Source: Dolomedes plantarius (lineage: Eukaryota; Arthropoda; Arachnida; Araneae; Dolomedidae). From it: DNA of 64,000 nt. The notes beneath the pieces are model-generated. The model was given only the letters and a program-made list of their open reading frames with translations. It did not search any database and was not told the DNA's origin. A program made the translations under genes and the position numbers. Positions 32,280 through 45,600 of this stretch are shown here, piece after piece. Each line of letters starts with the position of its first letter. Position 1 is the first letter of the stretch. The stretch is from contig OU015501.1 of the NCBI GenBank assembly GCA_907164885.2, positions 20,858,631 to 20,922,630 of the forward strand, given 5' to 3'.

Positions 32280-33047
32280 ACAGAAAGACGCGATTCCATA
32301 GGGACGGTATAAAATCTTTCAAGTAAAGCATTTACAACTGGTCGAAGTTTATATAAACGATCATGCTGATGGTCATCATGTGGTGGTTGTTTACTGTTGT
32401 CATTAAAATGTAGAAATTCTCTTATCTTTTCAAAGCGTTTTAATGACATACATTCTTTTATTACATCATTGCCTATAGCAGGTGACCAATATGCCCTAGT
32501 GTTTGGTACATGTACAATAGACATCTTTATACAAATACCAATGTATTGTTTAATTTCTAAATTCGTTACATTGACACACTTTTTCTGGGTTTTTTTGCAC
32601 ATTGAATAAATTTGTTTCTAGAACTATATGCTCAATCAAATCTTTTGTAAAAAGATAACTAAAAAAATTTAGAGGTGTGTTTAAATTCATAATTTCAGGA
32701 ACGAGATTCTCGTCACCTCGGAATAAAATTTGATCATCATTTAGAAGTAAATTAGATTTCTTCCAGTTGATTGCAGGCTTTGTTCTCCCTGTATTATTTC
32801 TATTAGTTTGTGGCATGTTCAGACCATTAGGCAAATCAAGAACATCGCTATTATCAAGTAATGATACCTCTTCTTCCGACTCACTACTAACATAAAAAAT
32901 TTAATCACAAACTTTGTTTGGTTTATAATTAGGATCACCTGTGCTGCCATCGCTTTCTGAATCAGATCCATCTTCACTATGATCACTCCTCGATCTGTTC
33001 ATAAGTTCCTCAATTTCTTTCTGTGTTAAAAACTTTCTTCCCGCCAT
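32280..33047 (-). pseudogene. piggyBac-type transposase, broken and truncated
   Basis: The ATG is at 33047 (minus). The N-terminus MAGRKFLTQKEIEELMN is followed by an acidic Ser/Asp/Glu stretch, as is usual for piggyBac. A stop follows NKVCD. The frame resumes (about 32550-32880) with NWKKSNLLL and LNTPLNFFSYLF, shifts once near 32600, and continues NLEIKQYIGI, then NTRAYWSPAIGNDVI and RFEKIREFLHFND. It ends at MESRLSV, where the first catalytic Asp would follow. The DDE core and C-terminus are lost at about 32280. The intact family cuts and pastes at TTAA. Confidence 0.8.
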
Positions 33048-33419
33048 TTCCTTAAAAAAATGGCGTAAGCACACCATGTATCATTTTTGGTACATAAAAT
33101 TGAAACCATGCTTGAATTTTTTTATAAAAGATTAAAGAAGTATTTGATTAATAATTATAAAAGCTACGTACCTCTAAAATATATTTCGAAAACTTTCAAA
33201 GATGTAAGCTGACTTTAAAATACTGAAAATATAGCAAATACTAAGGCAGGTCTGGTATGAATTGAACGGCTATCTTTTACTGAGATCGCAGTTGTATTCC
33301 TGCTGCCATCTATACTACGAAAATGTAACTAACAGTGATTAAAAGCTTTGCTATGATGTTTCAAAATTAATACAAGGTGCACAAGTGGATAAAAAATATT
33401 GCTTTTTAATATAAAGGGG

Positions 33420-33470
33420 AAAAATAACTTATGTATCAAATTTGATACAGTGTGCAGTGAAGGGTTTTAA
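33420..33470 (-). mobile_element. piggyBac terminal repeat with 16-bp palindrome
   Basis: On the minus strand TTAA is followed two bases later by CCCTTCACTGCACACTG, then the perfect palindrome GTATCAAATTTGATAC (33433-33448). A CCC-start next to TTAA upstream of the transposase fits the 5' end of the element. The opposite end is missing. Confidence 0.6.
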
Positions 33471-33480
33471 AATTGCCCGT

Positions 33481-33700
33481 GGCGTTTGTGCGGGGATTTG
33501 AACCGGGGACCTCTGGAGTCCGATGATGCGATAACCATTCAGCCACAGAGTCCTTGAGAAAAAGCTCTTATGAAGGGAGCATAACGCATTTTCGTTACGT
33601 GACGATTCCTCTCAGTTCACTCTACTGTAAGCCGCGTAAAAGAACTTCGTTCCAATAATAATAATAATAATAAAAATAAAAATACTAAAAACTGCAGATC
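33481..33700 (-). mobile_element. tRNA-like (SINE-type) element
   Basis: The minus strand carries CTCTGTGGCTGAATGGTTAT and CCGGTTCAAATCC (A- and B-box-like). The cloverleaf T-stem has mismatches and the acceptor does not pair, so it is not a functional tRNA. An (AAT)n tract at about 33655-33675 lies on the plus-strand side, opposite to a normal 3' tail for this head orientation. It directly abuts the piggyBac end. Confidence 0.5.
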
Positions 33701-36700
33701 CAACGCGGGTGGTTAATATCTTGGTTTAGTAAACAAATTGTTCGTGGTTGTTGAGCTTATGTTTAAGAAATAAGATCTTACAGAAAACATAGAATAGCAG
33801 TTGTATGATTACTATTGATTCTTGAGTAAAACTTTGTATAATCAGTAAAAAACATTCCTAGGTAAACACCTAAAGTTTTTAGAAAATGAATTGTTAGTTA
33901 GGGAATTTTTTAAGTATAGTGATTATTTAAGTGTATCTACACCTGGATTTCTAGATGAGATTCTGGGATTCATTTGAAAAGAAATTAGAATTCTATAAGT
34001 GTTTTCACACTCAAAAACTACTCAAAAATTCGATCCCACAAATTGCGTACGAACTGCGTTCAGTATCTATCCCCTCAAATTCATATTTCTCAGAAAAAGT
34101 GAAAACTACAAAGGCTCCGGATAAAATTTTTGCCTGGAGAAAACGTTTTCTCAGAATTTAAAAAAAGATGGCGAATTACTTGAATCGATTACTTTGAAAC
34201 TCTGACCCAAAATCGAAATACTAAATAGCACTTTAAGGAAAAAATTTTGGGAAAATTCCCCCAAAGGGAGATTGAAACATACAATTATATTTTTTTCAAA
34301 GTTGCTATATATTTTACTTATAATATCTTCATGTTTCTATTAAGGGTACTTTTAGGAACAGTATATAACCCTAGAAGAATCAAAATACTATGTGAGGGGG
34401 GGGGGGGGAGGAAGTTCAAATTTTGACTTTTTTTTACGTTTACAAGTACTCAAAATTGAGAAATACTCATGTACATGTGATGCCTGGTGTAACTTTGAAT
34501 TTTTCCTCTTGCGAATGTAGGACTCTAAAGGAAATATTTTGAATTCAAAGTCTGGCGTCACATTAATTCGAATCCAGTATTTTGTGTTTTATTAATGTAG
34601 ATGATGGTCGAAAGTAAATTCACATGCGTATGTCATTGTGAAAATCATGGGTAATAGGCATTAAGAAATTGTTGGTTAAGAAAAAAAAGTACAGGTAACC
34701 TGCACGTGAAGCCAAAATTTGAGCCATGTCATAAAAGAAAATGTTTACAAAGGGGAATTACGCGAAAATTCATCTTCCTTTAGAGAAAAATGTTTGTCTT
34801 TAGGATTTCTACGCCAGCTCAAAGGGCAGTCTAGGGGGTAGAGATTGAGGTGGTCGAACTTTCACGATTTCTACCCGAATTCTTTTACTATGATCATGAA
34901 CACTGCCGAATGTCAGAAGCCGAACTTTGACCGGAAGTTCCATCTCATCCGTTATACAATTCACTTCGTCTTTGTTCTTTAACGCAGCCACAGCGTTATG
35001 CTTGCTGTAATCGTATTATGATCTGATCTGTTAAAGTTATGTAAATAAATTGTTATGTTTATCTGTTGGTGAAGCGCATGATACCTTTATTCGACTTCAA
35101 GATAATCAGTCCAATATTTACTGAATCTAACATAACTCTCTCTCTTATTTTTGATGTTAAAATAGTATTCAGTCTTATTTCTAAATTCGAGTTTGGATTG
35201 CACACTAGAACACAGTAATACAGGTACTGAAATCTTTGTAAAGATCGCAAGAGGACATGAAAGACACAAAATTTTAGTTCACAAAAATTTCGTGCTCATT
35301 CCTGATGCTGGCATGCTATAGATTAAGTGTCAATCTAGTTTATACTTCAATTTTTTCGACATAAAGAAGGAACTCCTGAGCGTCTAGTGTTAATATCAAA
35401 AATGAAAAGTTTTAATCTGAAACACTGTATAAAAATAAGTAAATAGAACTTATGTTAGACTATTTAGTGGTTTTAAAATGACCAATTTTTCGAAATTTAA
35501 ATTATTCTTATTTAATTCTTTTGTCTCTTAACCATAGATAATATGCATCATTCTCTGGAGATTGAAAATGCTTCCTATTAACTTATACGAACTTGGCCTT
35601 TTTCTTAATCACGAAATAGAACTTGAATTCAGTTTAAACATACTTTTGATACATTCTTTTAGCTTTTATCGCCGGAGATTCAGTAATAGCATACTTAGAG
35701 TCGATTACTTACTTGCGTGCATCTTGGGTTGCTGCCTTCAAACTTCTACATCCATCAAAATAAATCGATCATTTGTTGTTGCCTTAAGTCGCTCCTAAAG
35801 ATATTTAAATGATAAATTTAAAAGGATTTCATACACGAGGACTAAACATGAAACGAGTTTAAACATGAAAGGACTAATTTCGTTATGGCTGATGCGAAAA
35901 TTTAGTTTCGAGAAAATCGCTGACAGCATAATGAGCGTGCATTTGTCATTTCAGAAATTTGTCTCTAAAGGGGAAGTACGCGTATTGTCACGAGGAAATT
36001 GTAGATAGTTATGTAATGAATGTATATATATATGTGTGTATGTGTAACTCGATGCTTAAAATAGTTGCTATAGTTGACTATAATGCATACACAAAATTGC
36101 ACAATGATTATGTGAACAATTAACAGATTACTTTTATGTTTTTTCGCATACTGATTCCTAATATAAAGCCATAGCTCCTAAAATACAGCTTAGCTTTTGT
36201 AAATCATAAGAAAACGGTATGAAATAAATTAATGGTTTAGGATTCATACGTGATCAGTTAATATTTAAACTGTTCCAATATCAATTTAGTTATTACATCG
36301 ACATACATTCGCACTAGTCTTCCTAAAGCTTACCTAAAATATATACAAGTACTTCCTGTTAATTTCTTTCCATTAAGCGAATAGAACACTCTTTTTAAAG
36401 TGAGATAGTTTACCAGGCTAATGTGTCCCACATTTGAAATAAATATAGCCTTGAACAGAACACAGTAAATATGAATTCTGAACAAAGTGTGTCCTTGTAC
36501 AATGTACTTAACTGGATTTCCTTTTTTGATTTTAACTTTAGTTTTGTAATCGGGCTGGTGTATAATACAAGCAAATATTACAAACATTTGTTGCTAAACA
36601 ACATCTGAAAGAATTCATCATGCCCCCCCCCCCTTAAAAAATTTAAGGCTTGAAAACTCTCGAAAAATGTTAGCATATTAGAGCAGTTTTTTTTAAACTC

Positions 36701-39390
36701 TTACTATTGCTATATTCATTCTTACTAATCATCTAAATTTGAGGAACCTACGAGTATTGCTATGAATCGTTCAACCGATAGCAGACATTCTTCTATTATG
36801 AACTGAGGCCATCTAGTTGACCTTTCAAAAATATTGAAGACTGTAAAACTATGTATGGTTTACAATGTGCTTACATGAAAATATATATAACATAGATAAT
36901 TGGTTTAAAATATCTCATCTTAGTAAAAAGGGCGCTGCATCCAAAGATGGATATGACTTAATTTCAAGATACAATGCTAGGTTCCTACTTCAGGGTTATA
37001 CCTACTTCAATAGAACGTATTTTTTAAGATTCAGTTGCTAGAGCAGAATATTATTGAACTAAAATAAAGTTTTAAATATTTTAACAATAAGATACAGAGG
37101 CTAATTACTGAAAAAAATGATTCTCGATGTGGATTGAACCAGCCCTATCAGAAAGGCCATCCTTTTCCACGAACTGCGGTACAAAATTTAGTGTGCTTAA
37201 AGATGACAAAAAGCAAGATAAACGCCCTCAAGGGTGGAGCCAAAAATGCAAATACATCTCTAGCGTACCGGGAAGACTTATCAGTTTAAAATTTCTGTCA
37301 TAAAGTTACTTATGAATGCAATTCCCAAAAAACTTGGTGCCTTTCTGATATAAATAAAATACGATCATAACCCACTGAGCGCATCTAACACCATAAAACA
37401 ATGTTTAGTATTTACTTAATAGCGTGTAAAAATATTAGTTAGCATAGTACAGTTTTGAAAATTCTTATAAAATTGGCAACTGACACACTTTTCCTTAACT
37501 TAAAAAGAAAAAAACCCCTCAAAATACACATTTCTTTGCATTGTTTACATATTTAAATTAAAATATTTTATTACTTTTACATATATATCTAACAAATAAA
37601 TTTTAAAATAGTTCAAAATGCTTTTATGAATACTAGCGTTAAGCAATCACGCACTTATGCCTTTCGATTTTGTCCTGTTTTATTTGTCTTAACAAATTTT
37701 CATACTGCTATAAATGGCAAAAGAGAAATACAATATGCCGTAGTACTTAAAATGAAGAGCAGGTTCATACCAACAGTAACAAATCCAAGTGAAGTAGTCT
37801 CGATACTGCAGAAGGCAAAAATGAAAGAAAAGAACATGACAAAATTGAGTCATGAAAGAAGATACTGGGATAGAATAACAAGACAGCCCAGAACTATAGC
37901 TAGGGGAACTAAATGATTGATCACAGCATGAACTCTGATACAAGCGTTCCAAACGAAAAACTAATGACAAAGAAGTCTCACGGGATGGCTATCGCACAAG
38001 GACAATGATAGTTCCGGAAAAACACGAGAGCTCGGGAATGGAAATAAGATTATAGATCTTTAAGCCGTGCTTTATGGTTAGAGATATTAATATCAAGATT
38101 TCAAAAATTACTCTTAATAAGCTAGGTTTTATATCGTTTGAATTTTTCTATAGTTAAGTTCAAGCGTCCAACAGTTTTTCTCTTTACGAAAAGCTAATTA
38201 TCTTTTACCTTTCTCACCGTTTAAAAATGCATTAACCCGCCAATTTTTGCATTTGGATATAAGGGACAAAGGACTTTGATAGCATGTTAAGAAAAATACA
38301 GGCATAATATGCAACTTATAGTGATATACCTTCAATAAATGGAGATTTGTATGTAAGAGACTTCGGGCTTCTTAAAGATCTATTCTTTTCAACGGTATTT
38401 AGGACAAGGTTTGGCCATGTTAAGTTCAGATATTTATTCTTCATACAATCCCCTTTGCGCATCATTAATATTTATCAGAATGTTCCAATCAATGGTACTT
38501 GAAAGTAAGTACACATGTAGTGCCAAAGGAGAAAGGTATTTGAGTGCGATACACCAAATCATTGTTTCAGTGTCTTTCAGCTAATTCAGATAAGAAATCT
38601 TTTGATAGATATCATAAAATGGTGAACACCATTTGGTTACACAAGAAGTGATCATGGGAGTTATGGAATTACTGTACTTGGATATGTGAACTGAACGCTA
38701 AATATTTGATAAAATAATGAAAGAAATTTTAGACATTTCGTTCGGATAAGTCTTAATGAAACGGTAGGGATGTTTTTAACTTTCCTTACTTAGCATTTAT
38801 TAATATTTCATAATTATACCACTTTAGGGGAAAACTGGGAACATTTCTCCATGATCTCTAGATGGAAACTCTTTTACGTTGGAACAATTTTTTTTCAGAC
38901 CAAGGAATGCATATACGTAATCTAAAAATGGAAGAATGTTTTTTTAAACATTTTTGTATAACTGAAATAATTTACATGCTACAATTCGGCTGATTATTTT
39001 GAGAGGTAAAGATTTTTTTCAATATCCCCAGTTTTTATTCAAAAGAGTAGTTGTGTCTCTATAAGTTTAGACTACTAGAGGACAGACTGCCACAATGCAA
39101 ATTTGTCCACATGAATTTACTAAATTTTTATTTTTGTAGTTCTCTTCATGTTGAGAATGACAGGTTATACTAAGGCCAAAAGTATAGATCGAAGCTAATA
39201 CAGTAATGCAATATTCCCTTTACAGGAAAGAAGAATTAACTCGTAGAATTCGAGGTTCCAATATTTTTCGAATTCTAAATTAAACGATGGAGAAGGAAGC
39301 ATAAAAGTCTCAACTTCTGGAGGAGGATTAAAAAAAATGGCTAAAGTCCACACTAAACTTGCTGCCATTAAAATGTAGATACAATTGTTA
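33701..39390. other. AT-rich stretch, no supported gene
   Basis: It includes a G13 run (34396-34408), a C-run near 36624 and several frames of 60-96 codons (for example 37626-37916 plus and 34809-34991 minus) without recognisable domains. No RNA gene is seen. Confidence 0.4.
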
Positions 39391-39610
39391 GATAGGTACA
39401 ATTTTAAAAATTACAGCTACAATCATATATGTAGCTTTTTGTGAAAGTAGGTATTGAAACGCTGAAGTTTTAATACTGACTCATACTTTTATTTACCTTT
39501 TATAAACGGACATAAAAAGATAAATGATAAGTCCCAGTTAGGCTCACACTCACTCTTAGGCTCTGTTCACATTGTAGTTCGTTAGCGTAAGCGGAAAAGT
39601 ATTAAAATAT
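39391..39610. repeat. Dispersed repeat, copy 1
   Basis: About 215 bp match 42349-42556 in direct orientation, including GGTATTGAAACGCTGAA and ATAAACGGACATAAAAAGAT. It ends with the terminal-repeat sequence AGGCTCTGTTCACATTG (39558-39598), but no inverted partner follows here. Confidence 0.85.
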
Positions 39611-42348
39611 GGTTTATTTTAAAAGTGGGAATTCTTTAGATTTGTTTAGGAAAAAATATATACTTAAAAGAAATTCAAGTCAAACTTTTTATCTTTTAAC
39701 TGCACTAACAGGAAGCATAAAACTATGTAGTATTTTTTTCCTTCCATTAAATTTTGCTTATGGTTTAAAACAATCAAATTTTAAAATGGTTTAGCATTAA
39801 ATGTGTATACATATACCATTCACATTTATGAAAAAAAAGGTGAAGAAATTAAAATAAAATTCCCCTGAAAAATTCGAAAACATCGTAAAATCATCACAAT
39901 TGATTCGCAAGATGATGGAACCATTCAACAAAACAATTACGGTGAATCTGGCATGAACTGAATATCCATCAGTAAATTGTAGAAATATTCACTCATTCAT
40001 GTGTGCGCATCTCCGCTAACAACCTTCTCTGAAAGAATGTAATCATAATTGAATGCTTCATGGCGTGATTTCCAGGAACATTGTTTTATTTTAGTATGTA
40101 TTTGGGAATACAATGTACGTGTAATTACATTTATACTAATTGCAGTACCTGAACTCTTCAGTGTAATTGCATCAATTAACCTTCCAATCTATTAGTAACT
40201 GAATTAAACAATGACTCTAATTCGGTTTGTCAATGTACGTATTCTTTTTCATCCTGCCTCTGACATTTTCATACGTATATATTTAGGTACCTTATAATAT
40301 TTAGATTTTTAGGAATATCTACCCCTAAATAAATGTCTTTATCAAATATTTATTTATCTTTTACTACTCATATAGGAGAGAAAATAATTTCCTCTTACTT
40401 TCACGGACGTGTGCCAATAAAAATAGCTACATCTGCTACAAATTACGTTTGTGTCGGACTGTCATTCGTCGCTCTAGGCGATGTGATTTTTTTAATGCCA
40501 TTTTTGTCCAGTATAGATGAAAAATAAATGCTATTGGAAATTTAAAAAAAAAAAAACCTGACCGGATTATAAATGGACTTTTTCAATTGATAAAGATGTA
40601 CAACAGTTGTTTGAATCAATTTGTACTAAAAATATATATAATGAGTAATTGTAAAACTAAATACAAGGTAAGTAAAGTAACTTTAAGTTGCTAAGCATTA
40701 TAAAACATAAACAAGGTTTCAAAACAAAGCGCACAAAATTGCTTTTTATCAGAAATGGTCTTTTTAGCTTTCCAGGAATTTTGAGAGAAAGAGAGAGAAA
40801 GGTGTATGATTTGCAGAATAATTCAAAAATCTCGAAAAACTAATTTTCAATATTTCTCTGAGTTTTTACTGTACCACGACGCAAATTCAATAGGAATACA
40901 TATTTTTTATTAAAAAAGGACGGGGGTACAAAAATACTGAATTTGTTAACGACAGAAGGTGTTGGAATGGGTATTATATTAATAGCGAGAAATGACAGCT
41001 ATAAACGAAATGGCATATTATGTAAAAGCAAACGGGATATATACTGAATTCCAAATTCTCCGTGGTGATAAATAGTAGAATGCTGGTAAACAAGTGACCT
41101 ATTAGCCCAATAATACTCTTAAAGGTAACTATTTAGGTTTTTTAACAGAGCGATATAGGGATTAAATTTATTTCAAATATGAAACTCTCAGAAATTTTCA
41201 GCTTTTTGCCTCACAAAATTTCTTACATTCCTTGGTTTACGAGTAATGTTTAACTTATGGTGGACATTTTGTAATTTATTTCTGAACTTTATTTTAACCG
41301 TGCATGGATAATCCATAAAACATATTATCCGAGTGCAGTTAATTGCGAGTTCAGATTGTATACTTTAAAAGAACACGAATCATTCAACTTCGATACGTCT
41401 GTGATAGACTACATACTGTTTTGTCAGCTTGTCAGGTGTGTAACTTAAATTATTTTTTTTGTCAGTCAAAAATTGGACAATTGTAATTTTAAGCGTTTTT
41501 ATTCAACGTACAATACTCTAATGCCACATGTCGGAGAAGATATTGAATTTTAAAACTCACCATGGCTTTCGAATTCTTATTTTTGAATTTTATGTCTACG
41601 TAATAACGCATTCCATAAAAACAATTATATAAGTAATATTCACAGTAGATAAATAATAAAAGATAATAAAAGGTACGACTGTAATAAATTTATAAACTCA
41701 TGGTGTTACATACAAGAATAATTAAAGTTACTAATAATAGTTCATTATAACCTGGTTCAGTTTTTGAAACAGAAAAAAACATTGTGATGTGACCTTTTTT
41801 ATGCATGAAAGCATCGAGAAGCAGAAATGGGGAAAATTCATCAATTATTATGGCTGGATTTTCTTTTCACCGCTGATTTAAATTATTACGTAAAATCATT
41901 AACACAATGCAAAGTTACTTTTTTTCGCAGGAAGCTAAAGATCTCCTTTTACAATATATATATATATATGATTCAAGATGAAATTGAAAGAAACATATGG
42001 TACCGAGAATTACTTGCACTAAAGTACGCATCTTACGCACAGCGAACAATCAAAAGAATTGCTTAAAGGAAAATTGAATTACAATGTAGGTTTCGTCTTA
42101 GTACTGCCAGTCCTTTTAAAAAAAATTAATTTTTTTGTTTAACACAGTTAAGGTCCTTTGATAAAAGGCAACCTTTTATAACTGGCAGATAACAATGAGA
42201 AGGCAAATTAGTATCATGTATTTAGACAACTTAATCTAAGTTATGAGCGAACATAGTTAACACACTCAAGTTTGATCGCATGTCTACAATAGATGTGATA
42301 CGGGCTTAGTCCGGCATGGGCTCCGGTCTGTATAGCAGGTTTATTTTA
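39611..42348. other. AT-rich stretch, no supported gene
   Basis: Short frames only (for example 41827-42066 plus, 79 codons), with no domain seen. Confidence 0.4.
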
Positions 42349-42556
42349 GATAGATATAATTTTTAAAATTACAGAGACAGTCATATATGTAGCCTTTTGG
42401 GAAAATAGGTATTGAAACGCTGAATTTTCAATACTGACTCAAATCTTACCTTTTATAAACGGACATAAAAAGATAAATGATAAGTCCCTGTTAAGCTCCC
42501 ACTCTTAGGCTCTGTTCGCATTGCAGTCCGTTGGCGTAAGCGTAAAAGTATTGAAA
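42349..42556. repeat. Dispersed repeat, copy 2
   Basis: The direct-orientation partner of 39391-39610. Its right part overlaps the inverted-repeat MITE at 42507-42687. Confidence 0.85.
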
Positions 42557-42687
42557 TATATTTAACCAATTACAAACCTCCAAACAATTAGCAACGAAAT
42601 TGTTAAGGCCTATGATTATTTTATTTCCGTCTCAGCGCCATTTTTCCTTTTACGCTTACGCTAACGGACTGCAATGTGAACAGGCCT
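42507..42687. mobile_element. MITE with ~41-bp terminal inverted repeats
   Basis: The left end AGGCTCTGTTCGCATTGCAG, then TCCGTTGGCGTAAGCGTAAAAG, is mirrored by CTTTTACGCTTACGCTAACG, then GACTGCAATGTGAACAGGCCT, at the right end. The centre is about 100 bp and there is no ORF. A target duplication is not clear. Confidence 0.8.
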
Positions 42688-42690
42688 TCT

Positions 42691-45600
42691 CTTGTAAAAC
42701 ATTCGGTCTCGTGTGAGTTAGAACTTGGAAAACCGGGCTTAATCACATAGTAATTGTAATTCGAAGGCAGTAACTACCAACCAAGTAAACTACCAACTAC
42801 TATATTTCAATAAGATCCAAAATCCGATTATAGATCCCTTTAGGACTTTCAAATAAACACAAATTAGTTACTTACTCTTCAAAGTTACCCCTTTCGGTTT
42901 ATGAGGCAGATAATTATAAAATTTAAAAGGGGAAATTTTTAGACGTTCAACTTGAAAGACTTTCCTTCGAACTATCAGAGCTGAGTAAAATTAAACTTAA
43001 TAAAACACTTTGTTATATACTTTAGAGGGTAAGCAAATAGTTTTTACTACTATCTTCGTATATAGTAATAAACAAGTAGCACCAAAAAGGATAGTTATAT
43101 TGAATTCGAATAGAAAAAATTAAGTCAAAGAGTTTATTTTTCGTAACGGTCCGATTTCAGCCGGATATCCCGAACAGTAGTCAGAGTAATAAATAAAAAA
43201 GTAACAATTAAGACTTTACTTTGGGTTAATACATGCACTTAATACTGAATTTCGACCGAGCTCTTATGGGGAATATTTGTCTCGAAAATTTTAGTTTGTC
43301 TGTTTTTAAGAGCTTGAAATCTGAAGTCTAAGAATTGTAACTCCAATGTGAGAGGTACAGTTAAGATTTGTCAAATATTCGAAAAAAGTTTTAGAAAAGT
43401 TCATTGAAAACTCAAGTCAAGAAATAAATAAATCATTATATTTTAACCTCCAGGTACGATGATACTCTGAGCAGGTGTAAATGTATGGAATGTACTCTCA
43501 GTAGTTCCTCGGTGTGTGTGTGTGAAATGTATAGAAGCAATAGCTGTTTCTTTTAAAAGTCCAAATTAAAATACTTTGTTTTCCTTACGTACTGAAGAAA
43601 ATTCCTTTACTTATATTACCCTTATAGTAGTAATAAAACATTGATTTAAAATATTGGGATTATTTCGAAAATAATTGCTAAAATTATTTAAAAAATATTT
43701 TCCCAATTTGAACCCTTCATTTCATTTCGCTTTTACCAGTCAGTTGAGACAATTATTATTAAAGACGATAAAAAATTCACTGATGCAAAGGGAAGATAAT
43801 TACGGATTGTTTGTAGTTTTCAAAGTGAATTTTTCATTAAAGAAGATAGTGAGAGAGATTTCAGTCATTTTTAATTGTTTCCCATATGTTCTTCCCAATG
43901 TTAGATTTGATTACTCTTAACTTTCATTGAAGAATCGAAAGAAATTTAAACATTCAACAATCATCTAAAGTTTACTTCGCTGTCAGTTAACCTCTTTGCG
44001 ATGCATACTAAAATTTTCAGTAAACTAGGTATTTTTATCATTAACCAGGTATGGATCTTAGACACCATATGTACCTAAAATTCATGGAGTTTTACTGTTT
44101 TGCTCTAAGAGCTAAAAAAAGTTTTTATAGATAAGATTTTTTTTCTACCTACGGGGTAAAGAATAAAACGTTGTTATCATGAGTTATTTAATATTAAAAG
44201 AATCAAATTTATTTTCTATTAATTATTCTTTTTACAAAAAATATTATTTGACTGAACAAGCAAAAAAAAAATGCTACGACAAAGTTTCTTTGATAAAATT
44301 AAGATAATTTTTTAAACCTGAAATGAAAACTATACGACCCGAACATTAAAAAAAAATCATTAAATCAACAAGGTGTTTTTCCTTTGAAACAATTTATTCA
44401 GCATAATAGCAAGTTACACAAAAGATGGCTTTAGTTTTTCCTGTACCTCTAATCCAACTTCTATCCAAAGGATTTCTAAATATATTTTGCGAATTTATTT
44501 TCTTTTACGTGCAATCCACTCTTGGGTAGAAAAAAAATTTCCCCGTGTGTGCAAAAACAATGTTTTTTTGTTTATTTTTTAAAGAAAATAATCCCAAAGG
44601 ATTCTTTGGAACTTGCTGATATTTTTAACTTGTATTAAACTGTATATGAGTGAATATGCTTTTCTCCCAGGAGTGAGTGTCTTCTGTTTGCACGGCAGAA
44701 AAAAATTGATATTTTTGGTAACGTATGTATAAAAATACCGTTTTTAACATGTATTTCTCTATGTTGCTATATTTCTCACTTGAATAATAACAGCAAAGGA
44801 CGATAAGTACATAATTTTTACTAAGACACATTTTGTAATTATTTTATAATTTGTATGTGCCTTTTGCTATAGATCCTTTTACGTATAAACGTATCCTTGA
44901 ACAAAAAAAGAAAGAATTTAAACAAGTGTTTAGTCCTTGATGTATAAACTGTGATATACTGATGTATAAATTACCTTGATTTATAATAACTGAACCAGAT
45001 TATTTTTCCTTTTGGACACGCTTTAAAAAAAAAATCAGAATTTCTTCTATATATAAAAAATCTGGGGGATGGTTTACAGAAAATAGAACAAAATAACGCT
45101 GTTCAAAATTTCAACGATATACCTTGCAGGGAATTTTAGGAAATACATTGTTTTTTAGATGACAAATCATAAACAATTCTATTCTGAGAAAGTCTGAACA
45201 TAGATATTAGAGTACGTGTCGGTACAATAGTATAAGTGTTTTTTCTGGCCCTGTTATCGTCCCAAAAACATACGGTTTGTGTTTGTGCACCCTAGAAGGT
45301 CTAGAGTTTATTTTAAGCCAAGAAAATATACCCGCGCTGTTTCAAAACGGCTTTAAATTATGTCTTACACCCCTTGTCTTTTTTTTCAAACGGCAGATTA
45401 TACGAATCTCTACAGCTTGATTTTCTTCCATATTTCTTATTCCTTTTATGTAGGGGGATACAAATGTTAAATTTCAAATCCCCAAGAAATATTAATATTC
45501 AGAAGCGCAACTTGGATTTAATGGAAACGAAAAGAAATGCGCAAGATTTTTTTTTTTAAATGCACTGTTTAGTTGCTATGTTATACTTTTCTGGAGAAAT

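Noticed and set aside
33490..33562. Functional tRNA gene on the minus strand
   Set aside because: T-stem mismatches and no pairing acceptor stem. Only A- and B-box-like parts remain.
37125..37200. Possible tRNA-SINE head on the minus strand (GGTTCAATCC)
   Set aside because: B-box one base short, with no convincing body, tail or duplication.
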